Shown here piece by piece: positions 8,469-16,202 of a stretch of DNA of 64,000 bases. The stretch covers positions 829,143-893,142 of the forward strand of contig NZ_JACKXD010000001.1 of assembly GCF_014212355.1 (NCBI RefSeq), given 5' to 3'. Position 1 is the stretch's first letter; each line of letters opens with the position of its first letter. Below the pieces are notes generated by a model that saw nothing but the letters and a program-made list of their open reading frames with translations, searched no databases and was not told the DNA's origin. The translations under genes were made by a program, and so were the position numbers. Source of the stretch: Halobellus ruber (GTDB lineage: Archaea; Halobacteriota; Halobacteria; Halobacteriales; Haloferacaceae).

Positions 8469-9020
8469 GTTGCGGTGCTTCTCGGTGCTGACGTGGTGGT
8501 TCCATACGCTCGGATCAGTGATTACATCTTCACATTCGGTGTCTCGCTGTTTCTGGCTGGTGCACTGGAAGAATTGGGCTGGCGTGGCTTCCTACAGCCC
8601 CGTCTCCAGCAGCGATTCAGTGCGCTCCACGCAAGTTTAGTGATTGGCGTCGTCTGGGGGCTTTGGCACGTCCCGATGATCCTCACCGGAACCGGCGGTT
8701 TCACCGTTTTCCGGGAATATATGCTGAGTGTCACAGTTATGTCGGTCATTCTCGGCTGGCTGTACAACAACACCGAGGGGGCGTTGCCGGTCGTGATGGT
8801 CGCCCACGCGTCCCACAATATGCCCCGCATCGAGGATGTTGCTGGAGACGTGCCCGCTGTATTCAATACCATATCGGGAGACGCGACATTCTATCTGCTC
8901 TGCGCGTCGCTCATCGCGCTGTACGCCGGATCACAGACGTTGACGCGGGATGGAAGCCTGCCCAACATCCCCGGCCAACTCAGCGAGCTGTCGTCTGGTG
9001 GGCAAACCCACGCTGACTAA
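8442..9020 (+). CDS. CPBP-family intramembrane glutamic endopeptidase, 5'-truncated
   Basis: Membrane protein with the CPBP/Abi protease signature: EELGWRGF (paired glutamates and arginine, about residue 43) and the two His motifs GVVWGLWHVPM and VAHASHN. Family members process prenylated or other membrane proteins, or act in bacteriocin immunity. The ORF has 192 residues, whereas members usually have 250-300 with several membrane segments before the EExxxR motif; here only one precedes it. The first codon (TTG at 8442) and the next eight residues are encoded by the family B palindrome, and no other start is visible, so the gene was probably beheaded by that insertion. It may be a pseudogene, although the catalytic core is intact. 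Confidence 0.68.
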   Translation: MQLVANATIVAVLLGADVVVPYARISDYIFTFGVSLFLAGALEELGWRGFLQPRLQQRFSALHASLVIGVVWGLWHVPMILTGTGGFTVFREYMLSVTVMSVILGWLYNNTEGALPVVMVAHASHNMPRIEDVAGDVPAVFNTISGDATFYLLCASLIALYAGSQTLTRDGSLPNIPGQLSELSSGGQTHAD

Positions 9021-9210
9021 CTGGTCGCGCTCAAACGAATAGAGAACGTGCCTCTCCAGTGTACCGCTGCTGGGGCGTTTCGCTAAGTCAGCGCGTTATA
9101 GAGACGTTCCCAACCCCTCCGGGGTTCGGGGAGTTCTCAGTACAGATCCTTCACGGATGGCCCGGTACGGTCCGAATTCATATTTACTGATGCGGTTCTA
9201 TGTGTGACGT

Positions 9211-9573
9211 ATGCCCTCCGAGATCAAATCCAGGCCGGGAGATTTCCGGGTATTACTTTTTGCGGTTCTCAGTGTGGTTTGTGGTGCACTTACTGTCCGG
9301 GCGGTAGTGCGTGGACACGACGAGCTACAGACTTTGCTTCTCGGGATGCTGACTGTATACGCGTTAAGTATCGCGTTGAACACCATCGTACGGATCTCTC
9401 ACCTCAAACGCTACGCTGCTATCCCGCTTGGTGTAACTGGTACTGTGGTGTACGTTGTCGGGGTGCCTACGGATCTCCCGATCCTGTTTATGATCTTAGG
9501 TACCGGTGCTGTTATCGATCTCATCTGGGATCCAACCGGCACCGTGTACAACGATCAATCCGGTAGCGGCTGA
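9211..9573 (+). CDS. small membrane protein, 120 aa, unknown function
   Basis: Not recognised. The protein has four predicted hydrophobic segments (LLFAVLSVVCGALTV, LQTLLLGMLTVYALSIAL, YAAIPLGVTGTVVYVVG, LPILFMILGTGAVIDLIW) with short loops. The ATG at 9211 has a TATA-like CATATTTACT 28 bases before it, which supports both the start and expression. It lies inside the tRNA-bounded island between a degenerate intergenic stretch and a family A repeat. AT-richer than core genes. Confidence 0.7.
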   Translation: MPSEIKSRPGDFRVLLFAVLSVVCGALTVRAVVRGHDELQTLLLGMLTVYALSIALNTIVRISHLKRYAAIPLGVTGTVVYVVGVPTDLPILFMILGTGAVIDLIWDPTGTVYNDQSGSG

Positions 9574-9701
9574 CTACCTGATATACACGCTCACCGAGAA
9601 ACCGTTCGCTACATTTGGGCGAGATCAATGCTCCGAGAACAAGTCCACGACAGGCTCTGAAACGACTTCACCACATACGCAGTCAATACGCAGGCCTACT
9701 G

Positions 9702-9781
9702 ATACTGTTGGCTATAACTACGTGAAGATTTTCGACACCCCGGGGTGTCGAAATCCGTCACGGGACTATAGCCGACAGTAT
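9702..9781. repeat. palindromic repeat, family A, copy 4
   Basis: Best-conserved copy: begins ATACTGTTGGCTATAACTACG, centre TTCGACACCCCGGGGTGTCGAA (a perfect inverted repeat), ends CTATAGCCGACAGTAT. Same orientation as copies 1 and 3. The rest of 9574-9837 shows no gene. Confidence 0.88.
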
Positions 9782-9837
9782 GAACAGCCGATTCAGTGAG
9801 AAGCTATCGAGGGACGATCATCCCGACGCGTCGTCGT

Positions 9838-10272
9838 TTACTGCGTCGGGTGGTTGCGGCGACTCTCGACGGTGTCCGCCAGCCACGTCCCGATCCGGAC
9901 GCCTACCTCGCCGACAACCGCGGCGATCCCAAACCCGACGACGGTAAATGCGATCAGGAACAGGCCCTGTGCGAGCGTGACCCATTCCGGCTGGGTGAAC
10001 CCCGTTACCGCGACATACGTGTCGAATACGGCCCAGAGAATCGGAAGCCCACCGACGATCCCGACCTGGATCCCTGCGCGAGTTGTGTCGCTGTTCGACC
10101 GACCGAGTACGTACCCGGTCAGGAGTCCGCCGAACACCACCGCTCCCAGCGAGACCTCGGACCCGGTCTGCCAATAGCTGAACGCAGTACACGGAAGAGC
10201 CACTCCTCCACCGATAAGCCCGTATTTCCATTGCAGCAATCTCTTCGGAACCCGGTGACTGAGACCCGACAT
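9838..10272 (-). CDS. membrane protein of DUF5518-like type, 144 aa
   Basis: Small integral membrane protein. I start it at the ATG complementary to 10270-10272 (MSGLSHRVPKRLLQWKYG) rather than the upstream in-frame codon at 10371, because a TATA-like GTGTTTACTT lies about 35 bases before it and the extra N-terminus looks random. There are four hydrophobic segments, including GAVVFGGLLTGYVLG and the pair ILWAVFDTYVAVTGF and LIAFTVVGFGIAAVVGEVGV. The Gly-rich GGLLTGYVLG followed by an acidic/charged loop resembles haloarchaeal DUF5518 proteins as I remember them; not verified. Lies within the island. Confidence 0.68.
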   Translation of the reverse strand: MSGLSHRVPKRLLQWKYGLIGGGVALPCTAFSYWQTGSEVSLGAVVFGGLLTGYVLGRSNSDTTRAGIQVGIVGGLPILWAVFDTYVAVTGFTQPEWVTLAQGLFLIAFTVVGFGIAAVVGEVGVRIGTWLADTVESRRNHPTQ

Positions 10273-10472
10273 TATCCTTGGAGACCACTCACGGCGGCAC
10301 CCAAGTAAACACCCGGATGAATAAAACTGACATTGTATCCATACCCGGTCACCCACGCGCCTCTCACACACTACGTCTCCGGAGTTGATCAGGTCGGGTC
10401 GGTCAGTACAGGGTACTCGGTTACCAGTCTCAGGATAGAATTTAACATAGATAGACCCAATATTTCGGTAAT

Positions 10473-11018
10473 ATGGGACGTTTCGATGACATTAAAGACA
10501 AAGCAAGTGAGGCAAAAGAGAAAGTATCAGAGGCGAAAAAGAAAGCAGATGAAAAAAGGGCCAACTCGATCTCGACTGCCCTCGGGAAGGTAGATGAGAC
10601 AAAGACAAAATTCAAGAAACCACTTGCAGAGCCAGAAACGCGCAAGGAAGCCACCCTGACAAGTGAGAAAAGGTTCTTTATATGTGGAAACTGCGGGACG
10701 GAACTTGGGCCTCTCGAAGAAAAGCAGTATTCCAAGCTCATTAAACCGGCTCTGAAAGGTAGTAAAGCCGTCATTGGCGCTGCTACAGGAAACCCTGTTA
10801 TGGCCGTCTCTAATGCGGCAGGGGCAGCAAAAGGAGCGTCTGATGCGAGTAGCGTTGACGATGGTGGGCTGGTGAAGCTACCTCATTCACGAATTAAAGA
10901 AATTAAGCAAAATCGCAATGAGGGGGAAGAGTTCCTCACGCAATGCGATGGCTGTGCCGAGTGGGTTTGTATGGACTGCTGGAATGTAAATAAAGAGGTC
11001 TGTACAGACTGTGGATAG
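10473..11018 (+). CDS. double zinc-ribbon protein with N-terminal coiled coil, 181 aa
   Basis: Not assigned to a named family. Residues 1-45 are Lys/Glu/Ala-rich and helical (DKASEAKEKVSEAKKKADEK), a likely coiled coil. Then comes a first CxxC pair in FFICGNCGTELGP, a Gly/Ala-rich central segment (KGSKAVIGAATGNPVMAVSNAAG) that could be amphipathic or membrane-associated, and a C-terminal cluster CDGCAEWVCMDCW..VCTDCG, enough cysteines for one or two zinc sites. The ATG at 10473 has a TATA-like GAATTTAACATAG 28 bases upstream. Lysine-rich and AT-rich, unlike the acidic core proteome, so it is probably horizontally acquired. Last gene of the island. Confidence 0.75.
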   Translation: MGRFDDIKDKASEAKEKVSEAKKKADEKRANSISTALGKVDETKTKFKKPLAEPETRKEATLTSEKRFFICGNCGTELGPLEEKQYSKLIKPALKGSKAVIGAATGNPVMAVSNAAGAAKGASDASSVDDGGLVKLPHSRIKEIKQNRNEGEEFLTQCDGCAEWVCMDCWNVNKEVCTDCG

Positions 11019-11297
11019 ACAGGGGAAATTCCTGTATAGATAGAAATGACATAGATTACACAGTAAGCAGGCAGGGTCTTGTGGCTAATTCGGCCGTGAA
11101 CTCCCGGAATAAACATCATCCCGCTTAGCCTCCATAACGGATAATCAATCTGTCTTGGATTAGCTCGAGGCCACACTCCCGGGGATCTGATCCGCCGAAT
11201 CAACAGAGATGAAGCGTACCCGCAGTACGGGCGACTCGACAGTTCCCTGCAGTGCCACGGAATCGAAAGACGGCGCGGAGATGAAGCGTCTGTCGTG

Positions 11298-11359
11298 AGA
11301 CGCCTTCCGGCCACCCGCTCTCAAGCCAGGCGCGTCAGTCCACTCCGCCATCCCACCAC
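11298..11359 (-). pseudogene. decayed 5' fragment of tRNA-Ser (island boundary)
   Basis: A 62-base stretch matching the 5' end through variable arm of the tRNA-Ser at 4850-4933 plus two upstream bases, with four differences. Two of these break the anticodon stem. The T-arm and 3' acceptor are absent. It is in the same orientation as the intact gene, making 62-bp direct repeats about 6.4 kb apart, as left by site-specific integration into a tRNA gene. The remainder of the gene-free 11019-11422 stretch holds only a short direct repeat (GAGATGAAGCGT, twice) and nothing else I recognise. Confidence 0.8.
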
Positions 11360-11422
11360 ACAAAATCCTTCGCCCCCGCGCCTACGAGCCTGTGGTGGTT
11401 CGACGCGCGGTGCCGGCTGCTG

Positions 11423-12184
11423 TCAGTCCCGCACGACCGTCGGACTGCCGTCGCCGTCGTCGACGGCCGTGAGCCCGTTGTCGACGACGAACCGCGCGGT
11501 GTGTTCGGGGACGACGCGTCCGGCCTGCCACCGCGCCCGAATCGTGGACACGAGGGTCGCGAGATCCGCACCGGTCCGGACCGTCGGCTGCATCGCCAGA
11601 AACTCGGTGTCGTGGCCGGCGTCGTTGGCGCCGTCGACGAGCGTCTCCAGTTCGGGCGTCGCGAACGCCGCCTCGAAGTCGACTGGGGCGGTGAAGCCGG
11701 CGAAGTAGACCCGGCCGTCGGTCGACGGCCCGAGCACGACCTCGTTGGTCCGGAGGTTCATCGCCGCCGAGTCGATCGTCGACCGCTTGAGCAGGGGGGC
11801 GTCCCCGCGGACCGCCGCCGCCGACTGCACTCCTTCCCTGTCGAGCAGGTGGGTGATCGTGTTACCGGCCCGCGCCGAAAATGTCGACCCGACCTGCACC
11901 TCGAAGCGGGCGGAATCGGGGTCCTCGAGTGCGGCCTCGGCGAGCGCGCGGAGCGACTCCGACGCGGATTCGTCGGGGTCGACGTGGCGGTCAGGAAGCA
12001 GGTCGTCCGGGCGGTAATTCACCAGCAGATCGCCGCCGGAGGCCTCGACCGCCCGGAGGGTGTCCTTCAGCATCGCCGCCGAGAGCGACGCCGCCTCCGC
12101 CGCCGACAGCGGGCTCGTGTCGGCGAGCCGGGGAAGTGCGAGTCCGGGACGCGGCGGGTCGGCGAGAACGGCGACGACGGTCAT
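11423..12184 (-). CDS. DUF2064-like nucleotidyltransferase-fold protein
   Basis: Protein of 253 residues with the Rossmann-like fold of DUF2064/CofC-type nucleotidyltransferases: N-terminal MTVVAVLADPPRPGLALPRL, a helix with LSAAMLKDTLRAVEA, and AAVRGDAPLLKRSTIDSAA, where the family places a DxP-type sugar-nucleotide or metal site. The ATG at 12184 was chosen over 12319 because the longer N-terminus is Ala/Gly/Arg-rich read-through. Activity is unknown; relatives transfer nucleotidyl or glycosyl groups. It is divergent from the pentapeptide-repeat channel, with 143 bases between the starts. Confidence 0.8.
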   Translation of the reverse strand: MTVVAVLADPPRPGLALPRLADTSPLSAAEAASLSAAMLKDTLRAVEASGGDLLVNYRPDDLLPDRHVDPDESASESLRALAEAALEDPDSARFEVQVGSTFSARAGNTITHLLDREGVQSAAAVRGDAPLLKRSTIDSAAMNLRTNEVVLGPSTDGRVYFAGFTAPVDFEAAFATPELETLVDGANDAGHDTEFLAMQPTVRTGADLATLVSTIRARWQAGRVVPEHTARFVVDNGLTAVDDGDGSPTVVRD

Positions 12185-12327
12185 ATCCCCCAATCGGCGA
12201 CCGGCGGTCTTGAACCCGGCGTTTCGGGGCGTGAGGCCCGCGGACGCTCGCGACGCCGGTCTGCCACCCGCGGGGCCCGCGCGCCCGGCGGGGAAGCTAT
12301 TATTTCGCGCCACGAGCACGTTCGGGT

Positions 12328-14211
12328 ATGGCTGGGTCGGGGTCGGCGTGGTGCGGGTACGAGTGGCCGGCGGACTGTGAGCGGGTGGAAGGAACGGATG
12401 AGCCGATTGCCCAGTCCTGTTGCGTCCGAGAGCCCGTCGCGGACGCCGGGCGGTGCGTGTGGCACGCGGATCCGGAGGCGACCGACGAGAAGACGGTCGA
12501 GGCCCTGGCCGAGGCGCGCGTGCCGGACGACATCGCCGACCGGACCTCGCCGGCGGGGGAACTGCTCGACGGCGCGATCCTTCGCGGGCGTTCGCTGGAG
12601 GATGCCGTCGATTTTGCGGGTGCCATTCTGCGTGGCGCTGATCTCGGAGACGCGGACCTCGAAAGCGCCGACCTCACCGACGCGATCCTCTACCGCGCCG
12701 ACCTCACCGACGCGTACCTCCGCTCTGCCGACCTCACCGACGCGTACCTCCGCTCTGCCGACCTCACCGACGCGTCCCTCCCTGGGGCCGACCTCACCGA
12801 CGCGTACCTCCGCTCTGCCGACCTCACCGACGCGTACCTCCGCTCTGCCGACCTCACCGACGCGTCCCTCCCTGGGGCCGACCTCACCGACGCGGACCTC
12901 CGCCGGGCCGACCTCACCGACGCGGACCTCCGCCGGGCCGACCTCACCGACGCGGACCTCTGGGATGCCGACCTCACCGACGCGGACCTCCGCCGGGCCG
13001 ACCTCACCGACGCGGACCTCCGGGATGCCGACCTCACCGACGCGGACCTCTGGGATGCCGACCTCACCGACGCGGACCTCTGGGATGCCGACCTCACCGA
13101 CGCGGACCTCTCCGAAGCCGACCTCACCGACGCGGACCTCTTCGATGCCGCCCTCACCGACGCGGACCTCTCCGAAGCCGACCTCACCGACGCGGACCTC
13201 CGAGAGGCGGTCCTGAACGGCGTCGACGCCCGGCAGGCGGACCTGAGCGACGTCGACGCCAGGGACGCCGAGTTCACCGACCCGCCGCGCACGACTATCC
13301 CACTCGGACGCCGGCACGCCGCCGGTGGCTCGCGAGCGGGTTCCCTGCTGCCGTCGGTCCTGCCGGACCCCGATCCCGACCTCGCGGTCGATCCCGCCGC
13401 CATCGACCCGGGTCTCCTCACCTCACGCGATATCCTCACGCCCGCGGATCGCCGCCCGGAGGGCGCGAACCTCGAAGACGCCGTGCTGGAGCACGCCGAC
13501 CTGCGCGGCGCCGACTTCCGCGACGCGCGGCTCTACCAGACCGACCTCACGGACACCCGGATCAACGCCGAGACCACATTCGACTCGACGACGCTGTACG
13601 AGCGGCGCCCCGACCTCGACGGCTGGTTCGCGAACACCACCGAAAGCACCCACGAGGCCGGCGCGTGGGTCCACCGCCGGCTGGAGCGCCTCCACGAGGA
13701 CAACGCCCTCTCGGAGGACGCCCGGCGGTTCCACGTCCGGAAGCAGGAGGCCGAGCGGTCCCACTACGCCCGGCTGACCCTGGCGGCGGACACGCTCGCG
13801 TCCGCCCTCGGATACGGCGGCCGGTGGTGCGTGCTGACCGCGTCCGGCGCCCTGACCCGCCACGGCGAGAGCGTCCGGCGCGTCGTCGCCCTCTCGGTGG
13901 GCGTGATCCTGCTGTCGGCCCTGCTGTACCCCTTCGTCGGCGGGTTCGCGTCCGGTGCCCCCGGAGACGGTGTCGAGACCTTCCGGCTGACCGTGGGCGA
14001 CCTCACCGGGGGCGACCTCGCCGCGGGCGAGGTGGCGTCGACGCTCGCCCGGAGCCTCTATTTCAGCGTCATCACGTTCAGCACGATCGGCTACGGCGAC
14101 CTGTTCCCGACGGGCACCGGGTCGCGGATCCTCGTCGGCCTGGAGTCGCTCGCCGGGGCGGTGTTGATCGCGCTCCTCATCTTCGTCCTCGGCCGGCGGA
14201 CGGCCCGGTGA
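12328..14211 (+). CDS. pentapeptide-repeat protein with C-terminal two-TM potassium channel module
   Basis: Protein of 627 residues in four parts. Residues 1-55 are Cys/His-rich (CGYEWPADC, SCCVREPV, RCVWH), probably a zinc site. Residues about 80-305 are pentapeptide repeats (A-D/N-L-x-x) predicted to form a beta helix, of which residues 114-293 are 18 units of the ten-residue word ADLTDAxLxx. A second block (GANLEDAVLEHADLRGADF) lies near 385-410. The C-terminus has two membrane segments flanking a pore loop with the potassium selectivity filter TIGYGD at 586-591. This predicts a membrane channel with a large cytoplasmic solenoid. Pentapeptide-channel fusions are known in haloarchaea and cyanobacteria; what they sense is not. 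ATG at 12328. Confidence 0.92.
   Translation: MAGSGSAWCGYEWPADCERVEGTDEPIAQSCCVREPVADAGRCVWHADPEATDEKTVEALAEARVPDDIADRTSPAGELLDGAILRGRSLEDAVDFAGAILRGADLGDADLESADLTDAILYRADLTDAYLRSADLTDAYLRSADLTDASLPGADLTDAYLRSADLTDAYLRSADLTDASLPGADLTDADLRRADLTDADLRRADLTDADLWDADLTDADLRRADLTDADLRDADLTDADLWDADLTDADLWDADLTDADLSEADLTDADLFDAALTDADLSEADLTDADLREAVLNGVDARQADLSDVDARDAEFTDPPRTTIPLGRRHAAGGSRAGSLLPSVLPDPDPDLAVDPAAIDPGLLTSRDILTPADRRPEGANLEDAVLEHADLRGADFRDARLYQTDLTDTRINAETTFDSTTLYERRPDLDGWFANTTESTHEAGAWVHRRLERLHEDNALSEDARRFHVRKQEAERSHYARLTLAADTLASALGYGGRWCVLTASGALTRHGESVRRVVALSVGVILLSALLYPFVGGFASGAPGDGVETFRLTVGDLTGGDLAAGEVASTLARSLYFSVITFSTIGYGDLFPTGTGSRILVGLESLAGAVLIALLIFVLGRRTAR
12667..13206 (+). repeat. 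18 tandem 30-bp units inside the pentapeptide gene
   Basis: The unit is GCCGACCTCACCGACGCG plus 12 variable bases. The first 18 bases are virtually identical in all 18 copies; one unit has GCC for the second codon. Variation is confined to the last four codons, and a three-unit block (YLRS, YLRS, SLPG) occurs twice in succession. Identical synonymous codons show recent duplication rather than protein-level selection alone. Long ORFs in other frames here are by-products of the 30-bp periodicity. Confidence 0.97.
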
Positions 14212-14305
14212 GGCGCTCCGCGGCGGCCCGCGAGTCGGTCGGGAGACCGGTGAGCCTACGCGGCACGTCGCCGACCCCGACCGCGGGCCACGACGCCGCC
14301 GCGAC

Positions 14306-14941
14306 CTACCGTCCGCGCCGCCCCTTCGTCTGGCGGTAGTCCCGGGAGAACACGTTCTCTAAGAGGTGGTCGACGAACGCCTCGGTCTGAGCGTCAGTCT
14401 GCTCTTCCAGTGCGACCATCGGCACCAACTCGAATCCCCGGCCCCGCACGGTGGTCGCGTGCGCCTCAGCGACGTCGACGTCGCCCGGTTGGTTCGTGGT
14501 GTAGTCGGTCGCTAAGGCGTCGAGGGTCCGCTGGCCGATCGGAACGATGATCTCGGGGTTGATCATCCGGAGTTCGGCGTTCAGATACGGCTCGCACGTC
14601 CGGATCTCCGCGTCGGTGGGTTGGCGGTCGGGGTGACGGCACCGGGTGAGATACGTCAGAAAGACGTTCTGGAGGTCCGGCTCCGCGGCGTCGGGGTCGG
14701 AGCGTGCAAAGCCCAACTCCCCGAGAATCCGCTGGAGCCGGCGGCCCGCGTCGTCGCCGGTGAACGGGACGCCGGTCCGGTCCGCGCCGGAGTGGGGGCG
14801 CTCGGCGACGAAACAGAACTCCGCGCCGACGTCGCCGTAGCCGTGGACGACGTTCGTTCGGACGTCACAGAGCGCCTCACAGTTCCGACACTCCGCGTCC
14901 ATACTGAACGGGTTCGCGAGGGAGTCCTGGGAGGCGTCCAC
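14306..14941 (-). CDS. uracil-DNA glycosylase superfamily protein (family 4-like)
   Basis: Protein of 211 residues resembling iron-sulfur uracil-DNA glycosylases: an N-terminal Cys pair (CRNCEALCDVR) followed by a glycosylase core with FVAERPHSGADRTGVPFTGDDAGRRL in place of the usual GEAPG..E..G.PFVG.AG, then LTYLTRCRHPDRQPTDAEIRTCEPYL, containing two further cysteines suited to a 4Fe-4S cluster. The second catalytic motif (HPS) expected near the C-terminus is not apparent, so it may be a divergent glycosylase rather than a standard UdgA. Repair of deaminated cytosine is the inferred role. Lies 48 bases from the Mrp gene on the same strand. Confidence 0.8.
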   Translation of the reverse strand: MDASQDSLANPFSMDAECRNCEALCDVRTNVVHGYGDVGAEFCFVAERPHSGADRTGVPFTGDDAGRRLQRILGELGFARSDPDAAEPDLQNVFLTYLTRCRHPDRQPTDAEIRTCEPYLNAELRMINPEIIVPIGQRTLDALATDYTTNQPGDVDVAEAHATTVRGRGFELVPMVALEEQTDAQTEAFVDHLLENVFSRDYRQTKGRRGR

Positions 14942-14989
14942 GGCCTATGTACCGGGCGCGCGGACAAAAACCGTCGGATCCGACGGTCG

Positions 14990-16036
14990 TTATCGGCGAC
15001 TCGACGCCGTCCGCCGCCGCACCGCACCGACCATATCCGCGGTGTTCTCGGTCATCACGCGGAACGCGTCGCCGGTGTCGCCCGTGTCAAGGACCACCGG
15101 TCGCCCCCCGTCGCCGCCGGTCCGGACCGACGGATCGAGCGGGAGCGACCCCAGGAACGGCAGGTCGTTGTCGGCGGCGAACGCCTCCCCGCCACCGGTT
15201 CCGAAGATGTCGTGGGTCGACCCGCAGTCCGGACACCGGAACGACGACATGTTCTCCACGATCCCGAGCACCGTGGTGTCGTGTTTGCCGAACATCTCTA
15301 GGCCCTTCCGGGCGTCGTCGATCGCGACCTCCTGGGGCGTCGTGACGATCACCGCGCCCGTGAGCGGGAGGGTCTGCAACACAGTCAGCTGAGTGTCGCC
15401 GGTGCCGGGCGGGAGATCGAGCACGAGGTAATCGAGTTCCCCCCACTGGACGTCCTCGACCAGTTGTGTCAGGAGCTGATGAACCATCGGCCCCCGCCAG
15501 ATCACGGGGTCGTCCTCGCCGACGAGGAAGGCCATCGACATCAGCTTGACCCCGTACTGCTCCGGCGGCACGATGGTCTGGTCGTCGGTAGTCTCGGGGG
15601 CCTCGTCGGCCGCGACCATCCGCGGGACGTTCGGCCCGTAGACGTCCGCGTCGAACAGGCCAACCCGGGCGCCCAGCTTCGCCAGCCCGGCGGCGAGGTT
15701 GACCGCGACCGTCGACTTTCCGACGCCACCCTTCCCGCTGGCGACGGCGATCACGTTCTCGACGCCGGGCAGGACGTCCTCCTCGGGGTCGACCTCGGCG
15801 GGGACCCCCGCCGAGAGGTCGACATCGTAGCCGGTATCGTCGAGGACCTCGCGGACCCGCGATCCCATCTCGGTCTCGACCGGGGAGTACGGGGCGCCCA
15901 GCGCGAGCGAGATCCGGATGGTCCCGGCGTCGTCGTCGACTTCGACGGCGTTGACCAGTCCGAGCGAGACGATGTCGTCGCCGAGTTCCGGGTCCGTGAC
16001 CGACCGGAGGCGCTCGCGGACGGCGTCGTCGTTCAT
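14990..16036 (-). CDS. Mrp/NBP35-type iron-sulfur cluster carrier ATPase
   Basis: Protein of 348 residues. Residues 1-90 are a MIP18/DUF59 domain ([21 protein letters not shown]). The rest is a deviant-Walker P-loop ATPase with GKGGVGKST near 101-109, [11 protein letters not shown], and a CxxC pair ([14 protein letters not shown]) that binds the bridging cluster. It delivers Fe-S clusters to apoproteins in the cytoplasm. The start at 16036 fits the conserved [17 protein letters not shown]; the upstream in-frame codon at 16096 would add a basic tail unlike the family. Divergent from moaA, also an Fe-S enzyme. Confidence 0.94.
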   Translation of the reverse strand: MNDDAVRERLRSVTDPELGDDIVSLGLVNAVEVDDDAGTIRISLALGAPYSPVETEMGSRVREVLDDTGYDVDLSAGVPAEVDPEEDVLPGVENVIAVASGKGGVGKSTVAVNLAAGLAKLGARVGLFDADVYGPNVPRMVAADEAPETTDDQTIVPPEQYGVKLMSMAFLVGEDDPVIWRGPMVHQLLTQLVEDVQWGELDYLVLDLPPGTGDTQLTVLQTLPLTGAVIVTTPQEVAIDDARKGLEMFGKHDTTVLGIVENMSSFRCPDCGSTHDIFGTGGGEAFAADNDLPFLGSLPLDPSVRTGGDGGRPVVLDTGDTGDAFRVMTENTADMVGAVRRRTASSRR

Positions 16037-16123
16037 ACCCCCGAGTGGGCGCGAGCGGGCGATAAGACTTTTGAACGGCCGGGCGCGCTTGAACACATCC
16101 GGTATCTCTTTCCTCGAAACTCG

Positions 16124-16180
16124 GACCAGTGTAACCGTAAACGATTACATATTCCCCGACAATGACACCGGATTTATATC
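16124..16180 (+). promoter_or_regulatory. moaA promoter region with inverted repeat
   Basis: GATTTATATC at 16171-16180 is a clear TATA box centred 28 bases before the moaA ATG, indicating a leaderless message. About 35 bases further upstream, GTAACCGTAAACGATTAC (16131-16148) is an imperfect palindrome placed where an upstream activator or repressor could bind. Confidence 0.5.
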
Positions 16181-16202
16181 CGTCGGCGAGAACTCTCGCG
16201 TA

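Noticed and set aside
9021-9210. Hidden gene or second IS end around AACCCCTCCGGGGTT
   Set aside because: Only a short hairpin is visible, with no partner end and no ORF with coding character.
1879-9781. CRISPR array
   Set aside because: The palindromes are kilobases apart, in mixed orientations, and long; no short regularly spaced repeats occur.
4934-11297. Integrase or recombinase gene in the tRNA-Ser island
   Set aside because: No reading frame in the island shows tyrosine- or serine-recombinase motifs, so mobility is inferred only from the repeats.
12181-13439. Several long ORFs on both strands over the pentapeptide gene
   Set aside because: They arise because a 30-bp repeat (divisible by 3) lacks stops in all frames; only the plus-strand frame from 12328 makes a recognisable protein with a channel C-terminus.
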